Below are positions 1-6,408 of a stretch of DNA of 7,854 bases, piece after piece. Source of the stretch: Omnitrophica WOR_2 bacterium GWA2_47_8 (GTDB lineage Bacteria; Omnitrophota; Gorgyraeia; Zapsychrales; GWA2-47-8); the NCBI GenBank assembly GCA_001805375.1, contig MHFY01000110.1, forward strand, positions 32,768 to 40,621. Reading direction: 5' to 3'. Position 1 is the first letter of the stretch. Every line of letters starts with the position of its first letter. The notes under the pieces were generated by a model. It saw only the letters and a list, made by a program, of their open reading frames with translations. It was not told the DNA's origin and ran no database searches. A program made the translations under genes and the position numbers.

Positions 1-1989
1 CGCTAAACTGAGCTTCGGCAGAAGATCAGGAATCTTCACATTCTCCGTCTCAAGGTAATGACCGGTAAAGCCCAACAGCGCGCATATCCCGACCGGCAGG
101 ATAATAATGTAGTAGCTGTAATGGTTAAACGGAAAAAGCAGGATATTAAAGATCCCCCAAAACGGCTGGAACATCAACCCTAAGGCCAGCGCAACAAAGG
201 CGTATGCTTTCCAAAAGGCATGCTTCCCCTTCGGCCCAATAAAAATGTTTACTGCCAACAACAATGCGGACAAGACGCCAAAATAAACGAAGAATGTATT
301 TTGCGAATTTGACGGCAGGTCGCTTTGTTCAAAGATAAGGTTTAAATTGGGCGACGTTAAGGCGTTGAAAGACTTTGCCCCCAGCCAGCCGACGATCTCC
401 GGCAAGAACAAACGGATGAAAAGAAAAAACCTATCATGCAGGGTATAAAAATTCTCCACCACCCGGTTACTGTCCATCACGCCGATGACACAAGGGATGA
501 TCCGGACAGCGCTGATCAAAAGGCCGGTCAGCAAACTTAAGAACGCAATGCGTATCGTTTGCCCTCTCTCCTTCCCCTTTAGACTTAAAACGCGATAAAG
601 TGTGAATGTCGCCAAGGCCAGCCCCCCATAAAAAATAAAGGCTGTGTTGGCGGAAGTCAAGGCCAAGACAACAGAAAGCGCTAATAAAATATAATTCCAA
701 GCATCGCGACGTTTAGGGATAGACCACAGGCAATAAAGATATAAAGTCCCGGCGAAAAAGAACGATGTGGACGGAAAAATACTGAAGGTAAAGATCAACA
801 GCGAACACATTTGATACACGATAGAACTGAACAGCGCCCATTTCTTGGACGGCAATTCTAAAGAAAAGAACCCGTAGGCACATAGCCCTAACGCTAAAAC
901 CTCTAAAAATGCCTTGGCCGTTAACGCGGTCAAAAGATCTTGGTCACTGAACAAAAAAATGATCCAATTCAGGGGATAATAGATCATGTTCCAGTGATTG
1001 GAAAAGAACGGTATGCCGTTATGCGCGAACGGATTCCACAAGCCTAACGAATGTCCGTGGAAAATATTCCAAAAAACCTGCTTGGAGTAAATAAACAGCG
1101 GATAGATCTCCCCTAAATTATCCGCGCTGGAGACCAAGATCTCTTTTCGCGCCAAAAAGGGCCAGAACAAAAAGACCGTGATCAAGAAATGAACCCCGAA
1201 GACAACCCGAGGGTTTATTCTTTCCTCTCCGTTCTTTTCAAGGCCAAGCGAGAATTTCGCGGCATACTTTTGTAAAAATACGCACAGATAGATCCCCAAG
1301 CTCAGCATAAAGACAAATAACAACCCGACACTCATCTGCTGTTTGATCTTAAGGCTTGTGTTATTTTCCTCCGGCGCCCGGATCCACTCCCCTTTTACAT
1401 TATGGCCCTTCAGGGAAATGCCATGAAAAACCGTTTTTGGCAACCCTGCATGCGTGAGCATCAACCCGATAAATCCGCCCTTAATTTCCTCGGAAGAGGA
1501 ACCCAGGTCCAACGACACCGCATTCTTTTGATTCACAAAAAGCTTAAAAATTTTATCCTTTAGATCGATCTTGATGGGTGCGATCTGCGGGTAAGAAACG
1601 TTCACCCTGGTTATAGCTGTGGTCTTTCCGTCTTTGAGCAGACCCAAAACAGCCTTACCGCCTTCTGTATCGAAATAAACAAAGTGGTAATTTCCCTTAT
1701 CCTGATAATTAAACAGCACAACACTGGTGCGAGGATTGATAAGACTGAAGGAAAATTCGAAATCTCTGAGTTTATCCTGCGAGAGTGTAATAGCATCGAG
1801 ATCGCCTTTGGCATCCAAACGGTAAAGTCCGTCCCGAGATTGATACCAGGAATAATTATCTTTCAGATCAAAGATCTTATAGTGCAGGAGCTTGGCCGTC
1901 TTAAGAAAGTGGCCGTAACTCAAGAAAAGGCCGATCAAGATGATCCCCAGCATAACAATATTTCTTTTTTTATTCTTTTCGAATGGCAT
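1..1989 (-). CDS. YfhO-like multi-pass membrane protein with N-terminal LamG/DUF1080-like domain (3' end beyond left edge)
   Basis: The frame from the ATG at 1989 stays open for all 663 codons to base 1 with no stop, so the C-terminus is missing. Residues 11-27 form a signal anchor. Residues about 35-195 look like an extracytoplasmic beta-sandwich of the LamG/DUF1080 type: alternating hydrophobic strands, FEFSFSLINP, NYHFVYFD, KIFKLFVNQK, GGFIGLML. Residues 218-240 are a second membrane helix. From about 262 a GT-C-like multi-helix region begins, with D290, IYPLF (295-299) and LWNP followed by G325-IP and YYPLNW (337-342). This D...P-x-LWNP...G.P...YPL pattern is typical of the YfhO/GT-C superfamily. 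YfhO proteins are implicated in transferring sugars from lipid carriers to envelope polymers. The start lies one base after the preceding glycosyltransferase stop, with only a weak ribosome site (GTGA), so translation is probably coupled. The exact substrate is unknown. Family assignment is by motif reading only; the N-terminal fold is inferred. Confidence 0.78.
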   Translation of the reverse strand, partial: MPFEKNKKRNIVMLGIILIGLFLSYGHFLKTAKLLHYKIFDLKDNYSWYQSRDGLYRLDAKGDLDAITLSQDKLRDFEFSFSLINPRTSVVLFNYQDKGNYHFVYFDTEGGKAVLGLLKDGKTTAITRVNVSYPQIAPIKIDLKDKIFKLFVNQKNAVSLDLGSSSEEIKGGFIGLMLTHAGLPKTVFHGISLKGHNVKGEWIRAPEENNTSLKIKQQMSVGLLFVFMLSLGIYLCVFLQKYAAKFSLGLEKNGEERINPRVVFGVHFLITVFLFWPFLARKEILVSSADNLGEIYPLFIYSKQVFWNIFHGHSLGLWNPFAHNGIPFFSNHWNMIYYPLNWIIFLFSDQDLLTALTAKAFLEVLALGLCAYGFFSLELPSKKWALFSSIVYQMCSLLIFTFSIFPSTSFFFAGTLYLYCLWSIPKRRDAWNYILLALSVVLALTSANTAFIFYGGLALATFTLYRVLSLKGKERGQTIRIAFLSLLTGLLISAVRIIPCVIGVMDSNRVVENFYTLHDRFFLFIRLFLPEIVGWLGAKSFNALTSPNLNLIFEQSDLPSNSQNTFFVYFGVLSALLLAVNIFIGPKGKHAFWKAYAFVALALGLMFQPFWGIFNILLFPFNHYSYYIIILPVGICALLGFTGHYLETENVKIPDLLPKLSLA

Positions 1990-1990
1990 G

Positions 1991-3508
1991 CTATTTCACT
2001 TTTTTAAAGATCGCGTAGAGGCCGAATTCCTTTGCCAAATTATACCTCTGTTTCATGGCCTGCCCTAGGCCAATGTCAGGAATTTCATTTAAATAAGAGA
2101 CAAAATCCGTAACGATCCAGTCCGGCAGATCACCCTGGATCCTTTTTCTGACCTGGTCCCTCATCCTTCCCGGAACAGGGCTATGGTCCTTAACAAAGAC
2201 GCCCAGCGGGATACCGCGGTAGCCGTCCCGGTTGCTCAAACCGTTCAAAATTTGCAGGTCCGTGACCACCAAAAGACTTTCAGTTTTGGGAACGTTCGTG
2301 TTAATAAATTCAACGATATTATCTAAGGCCTCCCCGACTTTTTTCTCACAGCGCCATCCCCGAAAGGCTGATGCCTTGATCGCATAATCGCCGATGGGAT
2401 CTTTTTTCGAATAGGTCCACACCTTTAATTCCAGGCCATACTTAACGGATATCCCGATAAAGATAACCGTCGCTAAAACCAGCCCGGCGGTTGAAAAATT
2501 CCAAAGGTATTGTTGTATCCGTGTCTTAAGGGAACTTTTCACCCTGTACATGACGATAAAACAAACGGCCATAAAGATCCCCCACAAAAAGATATTGGCG
2601 CAGATCAAAATATCGCCGGAAAATATCGAAAAGATCGAGAGGACAAAGAGTGCGATCAGAAGCGTTAACAATTCTTTCTCTTCCTTCCAAAAGGAATAAG
2701 CGTTGATGAGGACCAGCAGCAACGGCACCCAGTAATAATTGGCCAGCCAACTCTGCACATTTAACAGTCTGGATAACCGGTCATGCGCGATCATCTGGCT
2801 GTAATCACTGATCTGCTGCCAATAATCCACCGGGGATCGGACAAGCACCAGCATCACGATCCCCCCCATTAACAGCCCAACAAAATGGCCACAAAATAAT
2901 TTTGACCGATAGGGCGAAGTCAGAAAAACAGAAATGAATATTAGCCCCCACCCTATGCCGATATCCGTTTTGGTGATAAAAGCGAGGACAACACACACCC
3001 CGGGAAAAGCACCGACCAGGAATGCCTTCGAATCGGCCAAGGGGAAATGGATCAAAAAAAATACGACCGCCATGATCCCGAAAAACAATGCGGTTTGATT
3101 ATGCCAGGGGTGGGAGATCGGCCAATAAAAAGACGTTGTCGTTAAGATCGTCACTAACGCGGTTATCCATACGGGGAGGTATTTCCTCGAAACGATAAAA
3201 ACCGCCGTGATCACCAGTGAGTGAATAAAAATGAGATGGGCCAGCACCGCTGCCTTACCAAATCCGAAGAGTTTAAAAAATAAAGCATTCAGATAGAGAT
3301 GCACCGGGCCGGTGTAATAAATAAAATCAGCATACGGTCTTTGGCCTGAGGCGATGCGCCATCCGCCGTCCAAAGGAAAACACATGTCGTAAAAATTGAA
3401 TGTCCGAAAGGCGTTATAATTCAAAAAAAAGGCGTTAAGAACAAGCAGGGCGATCAGGAAGGATACATCAAACCAGGGACGTCGGGCCGGAAGCGATTGA
3501 CCACTCAT
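1991..3508 (-). CDS. GT-C fold membrane glycosyltransferase, GT39/ArnT/PMT-like
   Basis: This is a 505-residue protein with about ten hydrophobic helices (first at about 14-31, last at about 338-356) followed by a soluble C-terminal domain (about 365-505). The first external loop carries D41 and D47 in YDMCFPLDGGWRIASGQRPY, then ADFIYYTGPVHLYLNALFF. This acidic-residue, G-x-x-PY-x-DF, GP-x-x-YL pattern is typical of polyprenyl-phosphate-sugar-dependent GT-C transferases, where the loop aspartate is the catalytic candidate. SHPWHN (132-137) is a likely second functional loop. Family members move a sugar from a lipid carrier onto lipid, protein or polysaccharide at the outer face of the inner membrane; acceptor and sugar cannot be read here. 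Its ATG overlaps the moaC stop (ATGA), with a GGAG 13 bases upstream, and the next gene starts one base after its stop, so the three are probably co-translated. It could also be an uncharacterised GT-C paralogue with no assigned chemistry. Confidence 0.8.
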   Translation of the reverse strand: MSGQSLPARRPWFDVSFLIALLVLNAFFLNYNAFRTFNFYDMCFPLDGGWRIASGQRPYADFIYYTGPVHLYLNALFFKLFGFGKAAVLAHLIFIHSLVITAVFIVSRKYLPVWITALVTILTTTSFYWPISHPWHNQTALFFGIMAVVFFLIHFPLADSKAFLVGAFPGVCVVLAFITKTDIGIGWGLIFISVFLTSPYRSKLFCGHFVGLLMGGIVMLVLVRSPVDYWQQISDYSQMIAHDRLSRLLNVQSWLANYYWVPLLLVLINAYSFWKEEKELLTLLIALFVLSIFSIFSGDILICANIFLWGIFMAVCFIVMYRVKSSLKTRIQQYLWNFSTAGLVLATVIFIGISVKYGLELKVWTYSKKDPIGDYAIKASAFRGWRCEKKVGEALDNIVEFINTNVPKTESLLVVTDLQILNGLSNRDGYRGIPLGVFVKDHSPVPGRMRDQVRKRIQGDLPDWIVTDFVSYLNEIPDIGLGQAMKQRYNLAKEFGLYAIFKKVK

Positions 3509-3972
3509 TTTTTTAGGTAGTCTCCACTTTTACCGCCGGTTTTTTTAAGCAGGCACACATCAGAGATCGTCATCGATTTATCAGCCCACTTCATCATGTC
3601 ATAAACCGTTAAAGCGGAAACAACGGCTGCCGCGAGCGCCTCCATTTCAACGCCGGTACGCCCCAAACAAATGACCTCTGATACGATCTCAATACTATGC
3701 CTTCTCTTATCGATTTTAAAATCAACGCTCACCTTATTTAATTGAAGCGGGTGGCATAAGGGAATAATGCGGGGGGTTTCTTTGGCCGCCATGATGCCGG
3801 CGAGTTTGGCAACCTGAAGGACGTCTCCTTTTGGAGATTTCCCTTTCAGCAAGGCATTAAAGGCCTCTTTGGACATGCGGATACGGCCGCACGCCACAGC
3901 CGTGCGCCGGGTGATATCCTTCTGGCTTATATCGACCATTCCCTTGTTTTGTTTTAACTGGGCAGTTTTCAT
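3505..3972 (-). CDS. moaC: Cyclic pyranopterin monophosphate synthase MoaC
   Basis: MoaC converts the MoaA product, 3',8-cyclo-GTP, to cyclic pyranopterin monophosphate, the first stable intermediate of molybdenum cofactor synthesis, in the cytosol. The 155-residue length is normal for a stand-alone MoaC. Signature blocks are in order: MVDIS (12-16), KGDV with K48, AKLAGIMAAKETPRIIPLCHPL (55-76, containing C73 and H74), GRTGVEMEAL (104-113), YDMMK with D125 and K128, and TGGKSGDY (145-152). K48, D125 and K128 align with E. coli K51, D128 and K131, all important for catalysis, so the enzyme should be active. I chose ATG 3972 because a TAG lies in frame at 3993-3991. The internal ATG at 3939 (M12) has its AAGGGA abutting it, too close for a ribosome site. 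No other moa genes are in the window. The stop overlaps the next gene's start by four bases. Confidence 0.96.
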   Translation of the reverse strand: MKTAQLKQNKGMVDISQKDITRRTAVACGRIRMSKEAFNALLKGKSPKGDVLQVAKLAGIMAAKETPRIIPLCHPLQLNKVSVDFKIDKRRHSIEIVSEVICLGRTGVEMEALAAAVVSALTVYDMMKWADKSMTISDVCLLKKTGGKSGDYLKK

Positions 3973-3987
3973 ATTTAAGAATGGTCT

Positions 3988-4016
3988 ATTCTAACGTGTT
4001 TGCGGCAAATAATAAA
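3988..4016 (-). promoter_or_regulatory. Possible weak sigma70 promoter for moaC and the two downstream membrane genes
   Basis: In the 60-base gap upstream of moaC there is a TAGAAT (3993-3988) that could serve as a -10 box. Seventeen bases further upstream is only TTTATT (4016-4011), matching three of six -35 consensus bases. Predicted start of transcription is near 3981, leaving a leader of about nine bases before the ATG, too short for a normal Shine-Dalgarno sequence, and none is visible. The same genes could instead be read from the prmA promoter, since no convincing terminator separates them. Confidence 0.35.
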
Positions 4017-4023
4017 GTATAAA

Positions 4024-4037
4024 TACTAGTACTAGTA
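4024..4037. repeat. Perfect 14-base palindrome TACTAGTACTAGTA across a stop codon
   Basis: The sequence is identical to its reverse complement and consists of two tandem ACTAGT hexamers flanked by T and A. It includes the TAG stop of the release-factor-like gene (4034-4032). It could form only a five-base-pair stem around a four-base loop, and although the following minus-strand sequence is A/T-rich it has no clean U-run, so it is not a persuasive terminator. It may be a protein-binding site or chance. Confidence 0.5.
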
Positions 4038-4445
4038 AAGGTGGGCTTTGCGGAAATCGATCTTTTGGCGGAGGCCTTTTTTCTCTGAAGTGCGCTTTTT
4101 ATGCTGCAGGATCGCTTCCTTTAAGGCCTTGGGACGCTTCCTATTTTTACGTTTCTCCTTCTCTTTTGCCTGCCTGATCTGCTCTTGGGCCCGCCGTTTC
4201 CCTTCTTCTATACGTTCAACCAACATACAGCGCGCTAAAAACCGGTTTAAAACCTGCGAGCGTTCGCTCTGACATTTAACCTGAATACCGGAAGGCTTAT
4301 GAAAAAGACAAACACAGGTAGCCACTTTATTGACGTTCTGGCCGCCGGGGCCTGAGGCGTGGATAAAGGTCTCCTCTATGTCCCGCTCCAAGATATGGTT
4401 CTCGGTCATTCTCTTTTTAAGTTCAACCTCGGATAATCTTTTCAT
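4032..4445 (-). CDS. GGQ-domain peptide chain release factor-like protein (ribosome-rescue type)
   Basis: This 137-residue protein is a class I release-factor catalytic domain standing alone. The GPGGQNVNKV block (32-41) holds the catalytic GGQ at 34-36, the loop that triggers peptidyl-tRNA hydrolysis in the ribosome. HKPSGIQVKCQSERSQVLNRFLA (49-71) continues the RF-1 domain. The stop-codon-reading domains of RF1/RF2 are absent. The tail (about 83-137) is extremely rich in K, R and E (RQAKEKEKRKNRKRPK), as in ArfB/YaeJ and the mitochondrial C12orf65 (mtRF-R) group, where basic tails contact RNA. I infer release of stalled ribosomes or of free peptidyl-tRNA in the cytosol. Overall it looks closer to the C12orf65-like group than to classic ArfB, but that split cannot be settled by eye. 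It follows prmA by 13 bases with a good GGAG ribosome site, forming a translation-related pair. Confidence 0.88.
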   Translation of the reverse strand: MKRLSEVELKKRMTENHILERDIEETFIHASGPGGQNVNKVATCVCLFHKPSGIQVKCQSERSQVLNRFLARCMLVERIEEGKRRAQEQIRQAKEKEKRKNRKRPKALKEAILQHKKRTSEKKGLRQKIDFRKAHLY

Positions 4446-4452
4446 AATTTGG

Positions 4453-4456
4453 CTCC
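4453..4456 (-). promoter_or_regulatory. Shine-Dalgarno GGAG for the release-factor-like gene
   Basis: GGAG lies seven bases upstream of the ATG at 4445, inside the 13-base gap after prmA. It fixes the start and shows that this gene, unlike hflK and prmA, uses ordinary Shine-Dalgarno initiation within a polycistronic message. Confidence 0.7.
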
Positions 4457-4458
4457 AG

Positions 4459-5334
4459 CTATAAACGCTTGTAAAGAAGCGCCGCCCAGTCTTTCCCCTT
4501 CTTTATTTTAAGGCACTTAAGCGGCAACCCTTTAAATTCGTTCCTCAGAAAACTTAACTTCTCCCGCGAGATGCCGGAAATCGCGAGATACTGTCCTTTT
4601 TTCACCAAGGAACATATCTTGCGCTTGAAAGCGACCAGTGTCTTAGTGACTAAATTGGCCGCCACAAAATCGTAAGCTTTCTCTTTTTTAAAGACCTTTA
4701 GATCCTGCTGTTTGATCCTAGAAAACCGATGGCCGTTAACCTTCAAATTCTTCTGCGCAACCTCGACGGCAAGATCATCGATATCCAAGGCGTCCACGTC
4801 CCTGGCAGAACATTTGAAGGCTACAATGGATAAAATGCCGGTGCCCGTGCCCACATCCAAGAACGAATCAAAACGGCCCTTGCGGAATTCAATGAACTCA
4901 ACCATAAAGCGCGTGGTCTCATGCAGGCCGGAACCGAACGCTCCTGTTGTATCGATATAAACCGGACTGCGTTTCGTTGGTTTATACTGCCTGCGCCAGG
5001 CATAAGGCACGACATCAAAGGACGGGGTAAGTTTGAAAGGTTTAAAATTTTCCCTGCTCTTTTTAAGCCAATCACGGGATCGCAGGACCCGATAAATGAA
5101 ACGGACATTCTTAAATTGTAAAGCCGCAATGTCCTCTTTTATTCTTTTCGCCTTCCTTTTTTGCGGAACAAAAAGCGAGATCGTGACCTGGCCGTCTTTA
5201 CTGCTTTCAATAATATCCTGCTCTTTGATCCCCTGGTTTAAAAGAACCTGCCGGATGATGTCCGCGCAACCTATAGATCCTGCCTTAAATTTAAGGCTGA
5301 TTTCAACGGTCTTTCGGTTAAGTTTCTTAAACAT
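4459..5334 (-). CDS. prmA: Ribosomal protein L11 methyltransferase PrmA
   Basis: PrmA trimethylates amino groups of ribosomal protein L11 using S-adenosylmethionine. At 291 residues the length is typical. Residues 1-85 match the N-terminal L11-recognition domain. The family hallmark GAFGSGLHETTRF (131-143) precedes the methyltransferase fold: motif I LDVGTGTG (159-166), the acidic ALDIDD (182-187) that binds the SAM ribose, and ANLV (226-229), which replaces the N-P-P-type motif of other amino methyltransferases as usual in PrmA. The C-terminus is GISREK...DWAALLYK. The start is secure: a TAA lies in frame at 5346-5344 with no intervening start codon, and the next methionine is residue 144. 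There is no ribosome site and almost no room for a leader (see its promoter). The GGQ release-factor-like gene follows in the same transcript. Confidence 0.93.
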   Translation of the reverse strand: MFKKLNRKTVEISLKFKAGSIGCADIIRQVLLNQGIKEQDIIESSKDGQVTISLFVPQKRKAKRIKEDIAALQFKNVRFIYRVLRSRDWLKKSRENFKPFKLTPSFDVVPYAWRRQYKPTKRSPVYIDTTGAFGSGLHETTRFMVEFIEFRKGRFDSFLDVGTGTGILSIVAFKCSARDVDALDIDDLAVEVAQKNLKVNGHRFSRIKQQDLKVFKKEKAYDFVAANLVTKTLVAFKRKICSLVKKGQYLAISGISREKLSFLRNEFKGLPLKCLKIKKGKDWAALLYKRL

Positions 5335-5342
5335 ACTTAAGA

Positions 5343-5371
5343 ATTATAAAGCATCCCATCGGCCATGAAAA
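5343..5371 (-). promoter_or_regulatory. Sigma70-type promoter of prmA, predicted nearly leaderless
   Basis: A perfect -10 box TATAAT lies at 5348-5343 and TTTTCA (four of six -35 bases) at 5371-5366, with a 17-base spacer. Counting seven bases past the -10 puts the start of transcription near 5336, two bases before the prmA ATG at 5334, so the mRNA would be leaderless or nearly so. The -35 sits at the end of the T-run of the upstream hflC terminator, so the two signals are packed together. Confidence 0.65.
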
Positions 5372-5410
5372 TAAAAAACTGGGATCTTCTCATAAAGAAG
5401 ACCCCAGTTT
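5368..5410 (-). terminator. Strong intrinsic terminator of the hflK-hflC operon
   Basis: Arms 5410-5396 and 5390-5376 pair over 15 bases, with one G-U wobble in the RNA and a five-base loop (5395-5391). In the minus-strand transcript the stem is followed by an interrupted U-run (TTTATTTT after the stem, extended by the stem's own final T bases). It starts about 20 bases after the hflC stop and separates hflKC from prmA. Confidence 0.9.
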
Positions 5411-5430
5411 AATTTTGAGATAAAAATCAA

Positions 5431-6408
5431 TTAAGGCTTTAGGCTTTCCGTATCTCCGCTTTTTAAATACTTATAAAACTCCCCTTCGGTCGTTAAGATC
5501 AGCGTTGTTTCCGCGTTTACGGTATACCGATAGGTATCCAATGTCTTTAAGAACGCGTAGAACGCCGGGTCTTTGCTGAAGGCCTCGGCATAAATACGTA
5601 TGGCCTCGGCATCGGCCTTGCCCATGATTTCCTGGGCCTGGCGATAGGCATTGGACTGGATGTCCTGTAATTCTTTTCCCATCAAACCTTCGATCTCTGC
5701 CTTTTTCCCCTGCCCTTCGGAGCGAAAAAGTTCCGCCGCGCGTTTTCGCTCGGCGATCATCCGGTCATAGACCTTGCGCCTCACTTCCTGCACGTACGTC
5801 ACGCTTTTGATACGGATATCGATCAATTCTATGCCGTAGCTTGGGACAATTTCATTGGTTCTTTTAAAAATTGCTTTCGTGACATTGACCCGGCCGAATT
5901 TTACCCGGTCAAAGGTATTTTCATCTAAGAATTCATCCAAGGCCTCACCGGCCTTTGCACGTTCTTTATAGCGGTCGATCAATTCGTTGGAATTACTCAC
6001 TGTTTCGATAAGATTGTGGCCGGAAATAACGTCCCGCGTCGCGGCGTCGATGATATCGGCCAGCCTGGACTGGGCAGCGCGTTCAGAACCCATCGATTGC
6101 ATGAATTTTAAGGCATCATTGATACGCCAGCGGGCTGTCGTGTCGACCCAGATATAGCGTTTATCCAGGGTAGGGATCTGATTGGGATCGCCATCCCACT
6201 CCATGATCCTCTTTTCAAAATAATTCACCTTTTGAATGAGGGGTATTTTAAAATAAAGACCGGCCTGCGTTATCGCCGGCCCCATAGGCTCGCCGAACTG
6301 CGTGACGATCGCCTGCTGCGTCTCATCGACGGTAAAGATAGCCCCGCCTATAAAAAAAACCACAATGATAAAGACCAGGATCAAAAATGTGGCGACATTA
6401 TTTTTCAT
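5431..6408 (-). CDS. hflC: HflC, SPFH/prohibitin-family modulator of FtsH protease
   Basis: HflC and HflK form a large membrane-anchored, periplasm-facing assembly around the AAA protease FtsH and restrict its access to membrane substrates. The 325-residue protein has one N-terminal helix (7-26, FLILVFIIVVFFIGGAIF), then the SPFH domain (TVDETQQAIVTQFGEP, 26-41; GLYFKIPLIQKV, 50-61), a coiled-coil-prone charged segment (about 205-265: RMIAERKRAAELFRSEGQGKKAEIEG) and the conserved C-terminal block ADAEAIRIYAEAFSKDPAFYAFLKTL (265-290), characteristic of HflC rather than other SPFH proteins. Length is close to known HflC. Its ATG lies inside hflK (11-base overlap) with GGAAG eight bases upstream, indicating translational coupling and matched subunit amounts. 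The terminator follows directly. Confidence 0.94.
   Translation of the reverse strand: MKNNVATFLILVFIIVVFFIGGAIFTVDETQQAIVTQFGEPMGPAITQAGLYFKIPLIQKVNYFEKRIMEWDGDPNQIPTLDKRYIWVDTTARWRINDALKFMQSMGSERAAQSRLADIIDAATRDVISGHNLIETVSNSNELIDRYKERAKAGEALDEFLDENTFDRVKFGRVNVTKAIFKRTNEIVPSYGIELIDIRIKSVTYVQEVRRKVYDRMIAERKRAAELFRSEGQGKKAEIEGLMGKELQDIQSNAYRQAQEIMGKADAEAIRIYAEAFSKDPAFYAFLKTLDTYRYTVNAETTLILTTEGEFYKYLKSGDTESLKP

Noticed and set aside
467..700. Minus-strand frame of 77 codons in the left third
   Set aside because: It is out of frame with the continuous 663-codon YfhO-like gene covering the region and has no domain signature.
1684..2007. Plus-strand open frame of 107 codons, and other plus-strand frames of 63-90 codons
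   Set aside because: They lie antisense to well-supported minus-strand genes, have no recognisable domain and no ribosome site, and are best explained as shadow frames.
3939..3972. Shorter moaC start at the internal ATG (MVDIS)
   Set aside because: MVDIS is a common MoaC N-terminus, but its purine run abuts the ATG with no usable spacing; the ATG at 3972 fits the short-leader pattern of neighbouring genes. Not fully excluded.
3973..4031. Molybdenum-cofactor riboswitch upstream of moaC
   Set aside because: The gap is only about 60 bases and A/T-rich, with no multi-stem structure visible; it is too short for that riboswitch class.
4017..4037. Intrinsic terminator after the release-factor-like gene
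   Set aside because: The palindrome gives at most a five-base-pair A/T-rich stem, and the following sequence is not a continuous T-run.
4821..5129. Minus-strand open frame of 102 codons overlapping prmA in another frame
   Set aside because: It is fully inside prmA, whose motifs are intact in its own frame; the alternative has no recognisable motif.
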